Assembly (NCBI GenBank): GCA_024685175.1
Contig: JAIKWD010000003.1
Span: forward strand, 62,001-126,000
DNA: 64,000 bases
Source: Bacteroidales bacterium
GTDB lineage: Bacteria > Bacteroidota > Bacteroidia > Bacteroidales > WCHB1-69
Reading direction: 5' to 3'
The notes under the pieces are model-generated. The model was not told the DNA's origin. It did not search any database and worked only from the letters and a program-made list of their open reading frames with translations. Shown here one piece after another: positions 26,782-34,933 of the stretch. Each line of letters begins with the position of its first letter. The stretch's first letter is position 1. The translations under genes were made by a program, and so were the position numbers.

Positions 26782-29118
26782 ATGTTAGGAATAAGTACAT
26801 CCTTTAATTTAGCCGATGGTCGTGAAGTGACCATCGAGACCGGCAAGTTGGCCAAACAAGCCGACGGTTCTGCCGTTGTCAGAATGGGCAACACGATGTT
26901 GCTCGCAACCGTGTGTTGCAAGAAGGAGGCCGTCGAAGGTACCGACTTTATGCCCCTTCAAGTTGAATATCAAGAAAAATATGGCTCCCTGGGTCGTATC
27001 CCGGGCGGCTTCTTCAGACGTGAGGCCCGTCCTTCCGAGTATGAAATCCTCATCGCCCGTTTGGTCGACCGCGCCATCCGTCCCCTTTTCCCGGCCAATT
27101 TCCACGCCGAGACCCAAGTTATCGTGACCCTCATCTCCGGTGACAAGAACCAACTGCCCGACTGTCTGGCTTGTCTTGCCGCCTCTTCCGCTATCGCAGT
27201 TTCCAACATCCCCTTCGAGGGCCCCATCTCCGAGGTGCGCGTGGGCCGCGTGAACGGCGAATTTGTCGTCAACCCCACCGTCGAACAGATGGAGAACTCC
27301 GACATCGATATGATTGTCGCCGCCTCTATGGACAACATTATGATGGTGGAAGGCGAGATGAAGGAGATCTCCGAAGACGATATGGTCGCCGCTCTCAACT
27401 TCGCCAAGGACAACATCAAGGTGCAATGCCAGGCCCAACTCGACTTGGCCGCCAAAGTGCCCACCGCCAACCCCAAACGCGAATATTGCCACGAAACCAA
27501 CGACGAAGAACTGCGCGAGCGCATCAACAAGGAGACCTACGACAAGGTCTACGCCGTCGCCAAGTCTTTCCAAGGCAAACACGAGCGCAACGACGCTTTC
27601 GACGCTATCTTCGATGAGTTTATGTTGACTATCCCCGAAGAGGAGCGCGAAGAGAAGGAAGTGATGCTGAAACGCTACTACAGCGACGTGCAATATCACG
27701 CTATGCGCAATATGATCCTCAACGAGCGCGTCCGCTTGGATGGCCGTGGCACGGAAGATATCCGACCCATCTGGATCGAGACCGGCTACCTGCCCTCCGC
27801 TCACGGTTCCGCCATCTTCACCCGTGGCGAGACCCAAGCTCTGGCCACCTGCACACTGGGTACCAAGCTGGACGAGCAGATCATCGACGGTGTCGTCGTG
27901 GAAGGCTCCAGCCGCTTTATGTTGCACTACAACTTCCCGCCGTACAGCGTGGGTGAAGTGAAGCGCATCGGCAGCACCGGCCGTCGCGAAATCGGACACG
28001 GCAACCTGGCCAAACGTGCCCTTATGCCTATGATCCCGTTCGACGATCCGAGCTTCCCTTATACGGTACGTCTCGTGTCCGACATCCTGGAATCCAATGG
28101 TAGTTCCTCTATGGCCACCGTCTGCGCCGGAACCCTCGCCCTGCTCGACTGCGGTGTGAAGATGAAGAAGCCCGTTTCCGGTATCGCTATGGGACTCATC
28201 ACCGACGAGAACTCCGACAAATACGCCATCCTCTCCGACATCCTCGGCGACGAGGATCACCTCGGCGATATGGACTTCAAGGTCTGCGGTACCGAAGACG
28301 GTATCACTGCCTGCCAGATGGACATCAAGATCCACGGTCTTTCCTCCGAAGTGATGGCAGAGGCTCTTGCCCAAGCCCACAGAGGTCGTATGTTCATCCT
28401 CAACAAGATCAAGGAAGCGATGCCCGCTCCGCGCGAAGACTATCGTCCGTTCGTGCCGCGCATCGTCCAGTTGCAAATCCCGCGCGAGTTCATCGGAGCC
28501 GTCATCGGACCTGGAGGCAAAGTCATCCAAGAGATGCAGCGTGAAACCAACACCACCATCAACATCGAAGAAGTTGGCGAGTTTGGCGTCATCGATGTGG
28601 CCGCCGCCAATGTGGACGACATCAACGCCGCCCTCGACCGCATCAAGCTTATCTGCACCAAACCCGAAGTGGGCGAAGTGTACGAAGGCAAGATCAAGAC
28701 CATCACCGACTTCGGTGCTTTTGTAGAGTTCCTGCCCGGCACCGACGGCCTCTTGCACGTCACCGAGATTGCCTACAGACGCATCGAGAACGTGGAAGAT
28801 GTCTTGAAGGTCGGCGACACCATCAAGGTGAAATTGATCGAAATCGACGAGAAGACCGGAAAGTACAGACTTTCGCACAAGGTTTTGCTGCCCAAGCCCG
28901 AGGGTTATGTTGAGCCGACGAGCCGTCCGCGCAATGGCAATGGCAATGGCAATCGCCTTCAACGTGGTGGCAACGACCATAGAGGCAACGATCGTGGTCC
29001 ACGCAACCACGGCCCGCGCAACAACGACCGTCCGCGCAATAACGGCAACAACGGTGGCAACCAACCCAAGCAGGATGCCCCCCAGAAGCCCGAACTGCCC
29101 GACTTCCCTGAATTGTAA
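26782..29118 (+). CDS. pnp: polyribonucleotide nucleotidyltransferase (PNPase)
   Basis: Phosphorolytic 3'-5' exoribonuclease of RNA decay, 778 residues. Two RNase PH domains (N-terminal residues about 5-225; second core with [19 protein letters not shown] near 435), a KH domain ([20 protein letters not shown], about 570-589) and an S1 domain (about 635-705). After S1 there is a low-complexity tail of about 60 residues rich in Asn, Gly and Arg ([23 protein letters not shown]), an extra RNA-binding region absent from E. coli PNPase. No promoter with a clean TAnnTTTG is seen in the 106 bp before it. Confidence 0.98.
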   Translation: MLGISTSFNLADGREVTIETGKLAKQADGSAVVRMGNTMLLATVCCKKEAVEGTDFMPLQVEYQEKYGSLGRIPGGFFRREARPSEYEILIARLVDRAIRPLFPANFHAETQVIVTLISGDKNQLPDCLACLAASSAIAVSNIPFEGPISEVRVGRVNGEFVVNPTVEQMENSDIDMIVAASMDNIMMVEGEMKEISEDDMVAALNFAKDNIKVQCQAQLDLAAKVPTANPKREYCHETNDEELRERINKETYDKVYAVAKSFQGKHERNDAFDAIFDEFMLTIPEEEREEKEVMLKRYYSDVQYHAMRNMILNERVRLDGRGTEDIRPIWIETGYLPSAHGSAIFTRGETQALATCTLGTKLDEQIIDGVVVEGSSRFMLHYNFPPYSVGEVKRIGSTGRREIGHGNLAKRALMPMIPFDDPSFPYTVRLVSDILESNGSSSMATVCAGTLALLDCGVKMKKPVSGIAMGLITDENSDKYAILSDILGDEDHLGDMDFKVCGTEDGITACQMDIKIHGLSSEVMAEALAQAHRGRMFILNKIKEAMPAPREDYRPFVPRIVQLQIPREFIGAVIGPGGKVIQEMQRETNTTINIEEVGEFGVIDVAAANVDDINAALDRIKLICTKPEVGEVYEGKIKTITDFGAFVEFLPGTDGLLHVTEIAYRRIENVEDVLKVGDTIKVKLIEIDEKTGKYRLSHKVLLPKPEGYVEPTSRPRNGNGNGNRLQRGGNDHRGNDRGPRNHGPRNNDRPRNNGNNGGNQPKQDAPQKPELPDFPEL

Positions 29119-29136
29119 TAATTATTTTCTTAATAA

Positions 29137-29183
29137 AGAATGTAAAAGCGGACTGTGAAATTCATAGTCCGCTTTTACATTCT
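29137..29183. terminator. 18-bp perfect hairpin after pnp
   Basis: Arms 29137-29154 and 29166-29183 (AGAATGTAAAAGCGGACT and its exact complement) around an 11-base loop. There is no long T run after the stem, so it may act as an mRNA-end stabiliser more than a classical terminator. Confidence 0.65.
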
Positions 29184-29495
29184 ATATCTAAGAACCACAC
29201 CCTTCTGTGTCGTTTCCCTTTCAAAATCATCATTTTATCGCGTCATATTATTGTTTACAGGCCAGGCTTTCTAAATTTTTTATTCTTCTTGATTTTATAA
29301 ATGTACACCTTGTTAAAACAATTATCAAGGAAAAATCAGCTTAAATAACTTCACAGATCCTTTTTTCGTATCATTTGCATCTAAAAGATATTGAAAGAAA
29401 ATATGTCACATATTTGGAAAATCGATGAACGAATACGTGTTTGCTATTGTTCGGCCAAATAGTTCTGGCCAAAAGTAGCCATTATTAAAAAATGT

Positions 29496-29503
29496 TACTT
29501 TTG
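29496..29503 (+). promoter_or_regulatory. -7 box for metF operon
   Basis: TACTTTTG followed by CAG, 27 bp before the metF ATG. A second TACTTTTG faces the other way at 29470-29477, with no gene behind it. Confidence 0.6.
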
Positions 29504-29530
29504 CAGTACGAAATGGAATAATGTATATTT

Positions 29531-30409
29531 ATGAAAATCAGTGACATCCTTCGGAAAAAGAAGACCTTCTCCTTTGAAGTCTTCCCTCCCAACCCAAACA
29601 ACAGCAACTTACACGACATCTTCAGCACGATTGACGAACTGAACCAGTACCGTCCGGACTTCATCAGTGTCACCTTCAAGTCGTCGGGCGACTTTGCCCA
29701 GAACACCATCGAACTGGCTTCCTATATCCAGCGGCAGACCACGGCCGAGCCCTTGGCCCATCTCACCTGCGGCGCACTCGACCCAAACGCCGTTGACAAA
29801 GTGACCGCCGCGATGGTCGACCAAGGCATCGAGAATGTGATGGCCCTCCGGGGCGACAAGCCTGCCGACATTCCATCCGACTACCTCAAATGCTTCCAAC
29901 ACGCCTCCGACCTGATGGCCTACTTGCGCAAGAGTCACGACTTCTGCATCGGCGGCGCCTGCTACCCCGAAGGCCATATCGAGTGCGAGAGTCTCTACGA
30001 AGACCTCGCCAACCTCAAGATCAAACAAGAGATGGGCGCCTCATTCTTCATCTCCCAACTCTGCTACGACAACAACTACTACTACCGTCTCGTACGCGTG
30101 GCCCGCAATATGGGCATCACCGTACCCATCATCCCCGGCATAATGCCCCTTACCAGCACGGTGATGTTCAACAAGATTATGCATATGGCGGGTGCCTCCA
30201 TCCCCTTCGAACTGCGTGTGCTCTTCGACCGTTTCCGCAATGACAAGCAGGCAATGTACGAAATCGGCATCGCCTACAGCGTGAACCAAATACTGGAACT
30301 CCTCGCCAATGACGCCGACGGCATCCACATCTATACGATGAACAACGCCCGAGTGGCCGCCGACATATACTCCCGCATCCACAACGTAATCGAAAAAGAG
30401 TTGCGATGA
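29531..30409 (+). CDS. metF: 5,10-methylenetetrahydrofolate reductase
   Basis: FAD-dependent TIM-barrel enzyme producing 5-methyl-THF, the methyl donor for methionine synthase. 292 residues. N-terminal SFEVFPPNP with the catalytic Glu (residues 14-22), FISVTFKSSGDF, HLTCG near 78, and NVMALRGDKPAD (about 101-112). The following gene starts four bases before its stop (ATGA), so translation is probably coupled. Confidence 0.97.
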   Translation: MKISDILRKKKTFSFEVFPPNPNNSNLHDIFSTIDELNQYRPDFISVTFKSSGDFAQNTIELASYIQRQTTAEPLAHLTCGALDPNAVDKVTAAMVDQGIENVMALRGDKPADIPSDYLKCFQHASDLMAYLRKSHDFCIGGACYPEGHIECESLYEDLANLKIKQEMGASFFISQLCYDNNYYYRLVRVARNMGITVPIIPGIMPLTSTVMFNKIMHMAGASIPFELRVLFDRFRNDKQAMYEIGIAYSVNQILELLANDADGIHIYTMNNARVAADIYSRIHNVIEKELR

Positions 30410-31014
30410 GCGACGAACGAAAACTCGACATATTGAAATATCTCGGCTATCCCAAAGACGCCGTGCCCGACGAGATAGTCCTAGGCCTGATCGAGCGTTC
30501 TCTCGGTGAACTGGACAAGCAGGCGCGATTCCAATATGTCTACGACCACTATGCAGAGCCATTGGATTTTATGGTCCAAAACGACGCCTACGTGGAGTAC
30601 CTCAAAGGTGCCGAAGGATTTATTCTTTGCGCCACCACGCTCGGTATCCAGGTGGACCGCTACATCAAGCGCATCGAGACCGTTGATATGCAATATGCGG
30701 TGGTGTTTGACGCCACGGCTTCGGTCTATTTAGAAGAACAGGCCGATGAATACGAGAAATCCCTGCCGTTCGAAAACAAGGGATTCCGATTCTGTCCGGG
30801 TTATGGCGGCACCCCAGTGACAGACAGCAGGGCCATCGCCGACAAACTGCGTGCCCACAAGATCGGCATCACCTTTCTCGAATCGGGTCTGATGGTGCCG
30901 ATGAAGTCTATGGTGGGCATCATACGCCTCGGTGGAGAGAGCCGGAAGAGTTGCAAGGGCTGCGTGGCCGCCAAGGGATGTCCCTATCTCCAACAAAAGA
31001 CCACCTGCTGGTAG
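30406..31014 (+). CDS. stand-alone MetH reactivation (AdoMet-binding) domain protein
   Basis: 202-residue protein corresponding to the C-terminal activation domain of cobalamin-dependent methionine synthase. RFCPGYGGTPVTDSRAI (about 127-143) and KIGITFLESGLMVPMKSMVG (about 152-171) match the AdoMet-binding region that re-methylates oxidised cob(II)alamin. The C-terminus adds a Cys cluster (CKGCVAAKGCPYL), absent from E. coli MetH and possibly a metal or disulfide site. It lies between metF and metH, and the downstream MetH lacks this domain, so the two proteins very likely act together. Confidence 0.88.
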   Translation: MSDERKLDILKYLGYPKDAVPDEIVLGLIERSLGELDKQARFQYVYDHYAEPLDFMVQNDAYVEYLKGAEGFILCATTLGIQVDRYIKRIETVDMQYAVVFDATASVYLEEQADEYEKSLPFENKGFRFCPGYGGTPVTDSRAIADKLRAHKIGITFLESGLMVPMKSMVGIIRLGGESRKSCKGCVAAKGCPYLQQKTTCW

Positions 31015-31033
31015 ACTCATCCCTTTTTTTTGC

Positions 31034-31041
31034 TATTTTTG
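31034..31041 (+). promoter_or_regulatory. -7 box for metH
   Basis: TATTTTTG followed by CAA, 22 bp before the metH ATG. It would allow metH to be transcribed apart from metF. Confidence 0.6.
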
Positions 31042-31063
31042 CAATCCTAAAGACTATTCGACT

Positions 31064-33403
31064 ATGCTGCAGAAACTTGGCAAGGAAGTTATGATTTTCG
31101 ACGGCGCCTTCGGCACCGAGTTGGAAAAACGGGGCATTATGACCAAGATGCCCGAACTCCTGAACATCACCCACAAGGACCAAATCGCCGAAATCCACAA
31201 AGGCTACATCGACGCCGGCTGCGATTTCATTACAACCAATACGTTTGGTGCCAACCGCATCAAGATGCCTGACGAAGATCGCAAGCTCGTCATTGAGAGC
31301 GCCATCGAACTGGCCAAACGTCATCGCACCACACAATATGTGATGTGTGACATCGGGCCTCTGGGCAAGATGCTCTATCCTATGGGTGAACTCTCCTTCG
31401 ACGAAGCCTATGAGGCCTTCAAAGAGATTGTGTTGATTGCCAAAGACTTGGTGGACGGCTTCATCTTGGAGACCTTCACCGACCTCTACGAACTCAAGTG
31501 TGCCCTATTGGCCGTGAAGGAGAACTGCAACAAGCCCGTGTTCACCACGATGACTTTCGATGCCACGGGCCACACGTTGACGGGCACCTCGCCACGCATT
31601 ATGGCCGAACTGATGTCGAATATGGGCGCCGATGCCATCGGCGTGAACTGCTCGCTCGGCCCCAAGGATCTGAAGCCCATCGTGGCGGAGTTTCTGCAAT
31701 ATTGCAACAAGCCCGTGCTGGTGCAGCCCAACCGCGGCATCCCCACATTGCGCTGTGGCAGGGCGGTGTACAACTTAACTACGGAGGAGTTCGCCTCGGT
31801 GATGCACGGCTTTTGCGACGACGGTGTCGCCATCTTGGGCGGTTGCTGCGGCACCAACCCCGACTTCATCCGCGCCATCGCTGCCAACAAAGGCAAGGCC
31901 GTACCCAAGCGCGAAGTGGTGAAGCAGACGGTCGTCACCTCCGCCACGCGCCTCGTCGTGCTCGACAAAGTCCAGATCTGCGGCGAACGCATCAACCCTA
32001 CCGGCAAGAAAAAACTCAAAGAGGCCATCATCAACGGCGACTTCGACTATATCTTCAAGGAGGCCATCAAGCAGGAAGAGGCCGGCGCCAACCTGCTCGA
32101 TGTCAATATGGGCGTGCCCAAAACCGACGACGTGACCAATATGAAGAATGTGGTGGTCCGTCTCAACGAGATCACCAACCTGCCGTTGCAGATAGACTCG
32201 TCCAACCCCAAGGCCATAGAGGCGGGTTGCCGCTACTACAACGGCGTGCCGCTCATCAACTCCGTCAACGGCAACGCCGACAGTATGGCTACCATCTTCC
32301 CCATAGCACAGCGTTACGGCGCTGTGGTTCTGGGCCTCACGATGGATGACGCGGGCATCCCGCAGACCGCCGAGGAACGGTTCGCCATCGCGGAGCGTAT
32401 CCTCGCCAACGCCGACAAACACGGTGTCGGGCGGCACCGTATGATGATGGACACCCTGACGCTGACCTGCAGCGCCCAGCAACCGCTCATCAAGGAGACA
32501 CTGCGCGCCCTGCGGATGGTTACTCAACGGTTGGGCGTCAAGACCGCCCTCGGCGTGTCCAACGTCAGCTTCGGAATGCCCAACCGTGAACTCATCAACA
32601 GCACCTTCTTGGTGATGGCTCTCGAGAACGGGCTCACGATGCCCATCATCAACCCTTGCAATGCGGCGATGACCAACGCCATCCTCGCCTTCAACGCCCT
32701 CCGGGGCGAAAGTGCCGACCTGGACAACTTCGTCAACAATGCCGTGGCCCAAGAGACGGCAGCCCTCGCCGCGGCCCCCACGCAGATGACCCTCGGCGAC
32801 GCCGTGCGCCGCGGACTCAAGGAGGATAGCGTCGCCCTCACCCAAGAAGCCCTGCAAACCCAGGACCCGATGACCATCATCAACGAGACCTTGATACCCA
32901 CCCTTAACGAGGTGGGTAGCGACTTCGAGAAGCAGAAGATATTCCTGCCTCAACTCATCTCCGCCTCGGAAGCCTGCAAGGAGGCCTTCGAGATCATCAA
33001 GACCCGCTTCTCCAAGGAGGGAGCGCAAAAAGGCACTGTAGTGCTGGCCACCGTCAAGGGCGATGTGCACGACATCGGCAAGAACATCGTCAAAGTTATC
33101 TTCGAGTCGTACGGCTACCGCGTCATCGACTTGGGCAAAGACACGCCCAAGGAGGTCATCCGCGACGCATTTTTTGAACACCATCCCGACGTCATCGGGC
33201 TCAGCGCACTGATGACCACCACCGTCATTTCGATGGAAGAGACCATCGAATACCTGAAATCCGAAGGCGTGACCTGTCCCATCTATGTGGGCGGTGCGGT
33301 GCTTAACCAACAATTAGCCAACGAGATACACGCCGACGGCTACACCAAGGTGGCCCTGGAGTTTGTGGAGGCGATGGAAAAAAGAGGTGAAAAACAACAA
33401 TAA
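31064..33403 (+). CDS. metH: cobalamin-dependent methionine synthase lacking the activation domain
   Basis: Transfers methyl from 5-methyl-THF to homocysteine through cobalamin. 779 residues against about 1230 in E. coli. Domains: homocysteine-binding barrel (FDGAFGTELEKRG at 12-24, zinc Cys in VNCSLGPKD and GGCCGTNPDF), pterin-binding barrel (ICGERINPTGKKKL near 305 and DVNMGVPKTDD), helical cap, and B12-binding domain with GDVHDIGKNIV (about 666-676) carrying the cobalt-ligating His. The protein ends after the B12 domain; the missing activation domain is encoded separately just upstream. The frame is open to 30932, but the promoter position and family N-terminus support 31064. Confidence 0.97.
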   Translation: MLQKLGKEVMIFDGAFGTELEKRGIMTKMPELLNITHKDQIAEIHKGYIDAGCDFITTNTFGANRIKMPDEDRKLVIESAIELAKRHRTTQYVMCDIGPLGKMLYPMGELSFDEAYEAFKEIVLIAKDLVDGFILETFTDLYELKCALLAVKENCNKPVFTTMTFDATGHTLTGTSPRIMAELMSNMGADAIGVNCSLGPKDLKPIVAEFLQYCNKPVLVQPNRGIPTLRCGRAVYNLTTEEFASVMHGFCDDGVAILGGCCGTNPDFIRAIAANKGKAVPKREVVKQTVVTSATRLVVLDKVQICGERINPTGKKKLKEAIINGDFDYIFKEAIKQEEAGANLLDVNMGVPKTDDVTNMKNVVVRLNEITNLPLQIDSSNPKAIEAGCRYYNGVPLINSVNGNADSMATIFPIAQRYGAVVLGLTMDDAGIPQTAEERFAIAERILANADKHGVGRHRMMMDTLTLTCSAQQPLIKETLRALRMVTQRLGVKTALGVSNVSFGMPNRELINSTFLVMALENGLTMPIINPCNAAMTNAILAFNALRGESADLDNFVNNAVAQETAALAAAPTQMTLGDAVRRGLKEDSVALTQEALQTQDPMTIINETLIPTLNEVGSDFEKQKIFLPQLISASEACKEAFEIIKTRFSKEGAQKGTVVLATVKGDVHDIGKNIVKVIFESYGYRVIDLGKDTPKEVIRDAFFEHHPDVIGLSALMTTTVISMEETIEYLKSEGVTCPIYVGGAVLNQQLANEIHADGYTKVALEFVEAMEKRGEKQQ

Positions 33404-33479
33404 TCGGTTGATTTTCAATATTATAGCTTGCACTTTAATATTCAATTTAAGAAAAAATATACCACTTACCCTAAATATG

Positions 33480-33691
33480 TGGGGTTTTCGGATTGTCTGC
33501 ACGAAGTGCCGCCGTCTATAGGCTCAACCTGCACGTGCTACCGGGATACACTTTCTTCTCCGATATGGTACTGCCAAGAAATTCCTATAACGGTTATGAA
33601 TTCAGCATCCCCGCTTCCTCCACGCTACAAGCCTGCGGGCATCTACATCATCAAGGCCGGCCGAAGCATCGGCAAGATCGTAAAACAATAA
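33480..33691 (+). pseudogene. possible remnant of a type IX secretion sorting domain
   Basis: The 298 bp between metH and the phosphatase hold no intact gene. The last 20 codons before a TAA at 33689 read KPAGIYIIKAGRSIGKIVKQ, very like the end of a type IX secretion C-terminal sorting domain (usually PxGxYxxxx then a Lys-rich end). A neighbouring frame upstream reads NSYNGYEFSIPAS, which would join to it after a frameshift. No start codon with a promoter was seen. The Por system component PorQ is encoded at 47109, so such substrates are expected in this genome. Confidence 0.4.
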
Positions 33692-33701
33692 AGGAAAAGC
33701 A

Positions 33702-34358
33702 CTAAAGCCCCGCCACCACTTCCAGAATTTCGGCGGGGTTTTTTATAATGACATCCGCACGCGCCTCTTCCAGCTCTGTGCGCGGTCTATAGCCCCACAG
33801 CACACCTACGGCCCGCAGGCCCGCATTATGCGCCGTGTCAACATCCACCGCAGTGTCCCCGAAATAGAGCGTCTCGCTTTTGTCGCAATTTGTGGCAGCA
33901 AGGATATCGTAGACGATGTGTGGGTCGGGTTTGACGGGAATGCCTTCCCGTTGGCCGAAAAGAGCATCCCAAAGGATGGTCGGGTAAAAATTGGCCATTA
34001 GCGGTGCCAAGGCCGAATGCACCTTGTTGGTGGCCACCGCCATCTTCACGCCTCGCCGCTGCAGCTGTTCCAGGACATCGGCAAGTCCTGGGTACACAAC
34101 CGTCTTGTCGTGCATGTGAATGGTGTAATATTCTAAAAACTCCCTGAAACAGACATCATAGATTGGGCCTGTTTTTTGCCCTTCGGGCAATATGCGATGG
34201 ATGAGGGTGGGCATTCCGTTGCCCACAAAATAGCGATACGCATCCACGGGATGAGTGGGAAAGCCATGGAGGTCAAGAACGTGGTTGGCGGAGTCGGCAA
34301 GGTCTTCGAGAGTGTTGAGTAACGTGCCGTCCAAGTCGAAAATGAGAAGTTTGGTCAT
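33702..34358 (-). CDS. gph: HAD-family phosphoglycolate phosphatase-like protein
   Basis: Phosphatase of the haloacid dehalogenase superfamily, 218 residues. Motif I LLIFDLDGTLLNT (4-16) with the nucleophile Asp, motif II Thr in VAVATNK-type region (here MAVATNKVH near 108), motif III Lys in GIPVKPDPH, and motif IV YFGDTAVDVDTAHNAG (about 167-182). The small cap domain matches Gph/PGP proteins; phosphoglycolate is the usual substrate, but HAD specificity is hard to assign. Six bases separate it from rfbC upstream. Confidence 0.85.
   Translation of the reverse strand: MTKLLIFDLDGTLLNTLEDLADSANHVLDLHGFPTHPVDAYRYFVGNGMPTLIHRILPEGQKTGPIYDVCFREFLEYYTIHMHDKTVVYPGLADVLEQLQRRGVKMAVATNKVHSALAPLMANFYPTILWDALFGQREGIPVKPDPHIVYDILAATNCDKSETLYFGDTAVDVDTAHNAGLRAVGVLWGYRPRTELEEARADVIIKNPAEILEVVAGL
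33708..33744 (+). terminator. rho-independent terminator overlapping the phosphatase 3' end
   Basis: CCCCGCC (33708-33714) pairs with GGCGGGG (33732-33738), followed by TTTTTT on the plus strand. It stops plus-strand transcription while lying inside the last codons of the minus-strand gene. Confidence 0.7.
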
Positions 34359-34363
34359 GAAGT

Positions 34364-34918
34364 CTATTTGGAGAAAGTGAACGGTGAATCGAAATCTTTA
34401 AGGAAAGAGCCCTCGCGGTCTTTGTCGGAAGTCAGAGGATTTTGCACTTGCCAGTCGATATGAAGGTCCGGATCATCGAAACGAATGCTTCCTTCTGACG
34501 CTTTGTTGTAGAAGTTGGAGCACTTGTAGAAGAAGAGGGTGTCATCCTCCAGGGCGGCAAAACCGTGGGCGAAGCCGGCAGGGATGTAGAACTGGCGGAA
34601 GTTGTCGGCGGTGAGCAACACGGAGTAGTATTGTCCGTAGGTGGGACTACCCTTGCGGATATCCACGGCAAAGTCGAGGGCGGCACCGTGCAGGATGCGC
34701 ACCAACTTGGCCTGGGCAAAGGGTGGCTTCTGGAAATGCAGGCCACGCACCACGCCCTTCTGGGAGCACGACTGGTTGTCCTGCACCCAACGCTCATGGA
34801 TACCAGCTTCTTTCAGCGTCTTCTCATTATAACTCTCCAAAAAATAACCCCTCGCGTCTTTGAACACCTTGGGCTCAAGAACCAACAGTCCGGGGATAGG
34901 GGTGGTTTGTACTTGCAT
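34364..34918 (-). CDS. rfbC: dTDP-4-dehydrorhamnose 3,5-epimerase
   Basis: Cupin-fold epimerase of dTDP-L-rhamnose synthesis, 184 residues. VVRGLHFQKPPFAQAKLVR (about 52-70) carries the catalytic His and substrate-binding Lys/Arg; DFAVDIRKGSPTYG and the Tyr-containing FYIPAGFAHGFAAL follow. The other rml genes (rfbA, B, D) are not in the window. Placed between a phosphatase and a ClC channel, with 15 bp to the latter, it is probably the second gene of a three-gene minus-strand transcript. Confidence 0.95.
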   Translation of the reverse strand: MQVQTTPIPGLLVLEPKVFKDARGYFLESYNEKTLKEAGIHERWVQDNQSCSQKGVVRGLHFQKPPFAQAKLVRILHGAALDFAVDIRKGSPTYGQYYSVLLTADNFRQFYIPAGFAHGFAALEDDTLFFYKCSNFYNKASEGSIRFDDPDLHIDWQVQNPLTSDKDREGSFLKDFDSPFTFSK

Positions 34919-34933
34919 TGTTTTTAAAAGTTT

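Larger units (their letters stand above)
29119..29530. other. AT-rich intergenic region between pnp and metF
   Basis: 412 bp without a convincing gene. It holds the pnp hairpin (29137-29183), an AT-rich stretch with no clear structure, a motif CGGCCAAAT/CTGGCCAAA repeated at 29452-29473, and the metF promoter. I looked for cobalamin and SAM riboswitch features because the downstream genes make methionine, and saw none. Confidence 0.6.

Noticed and set aside
26809-29064. 751-codon frame opposite pnp
   Set aside because: Same antisense effect of codon bias; no promoter and no recognisable domains.
29184-29495. Cobalamin or SAM riboswitch before metF
   Set aside because: No B12-box-like GCCACTG element or SAM-I type stem pattern could be found; the stretch is AT-rich without paired helices.
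31775-33313. 512-codon frame opposite metH
   Set aside because: Antisense shadow; the plus-strand gene has clear domains throughout.
33428-33691. Intact 87-codon gene starting at TTG
   Set aside because: The start lacks a promoter, the first 60 residues look non-coding, and only the end resembles a known domain, so I list it as a remnant.
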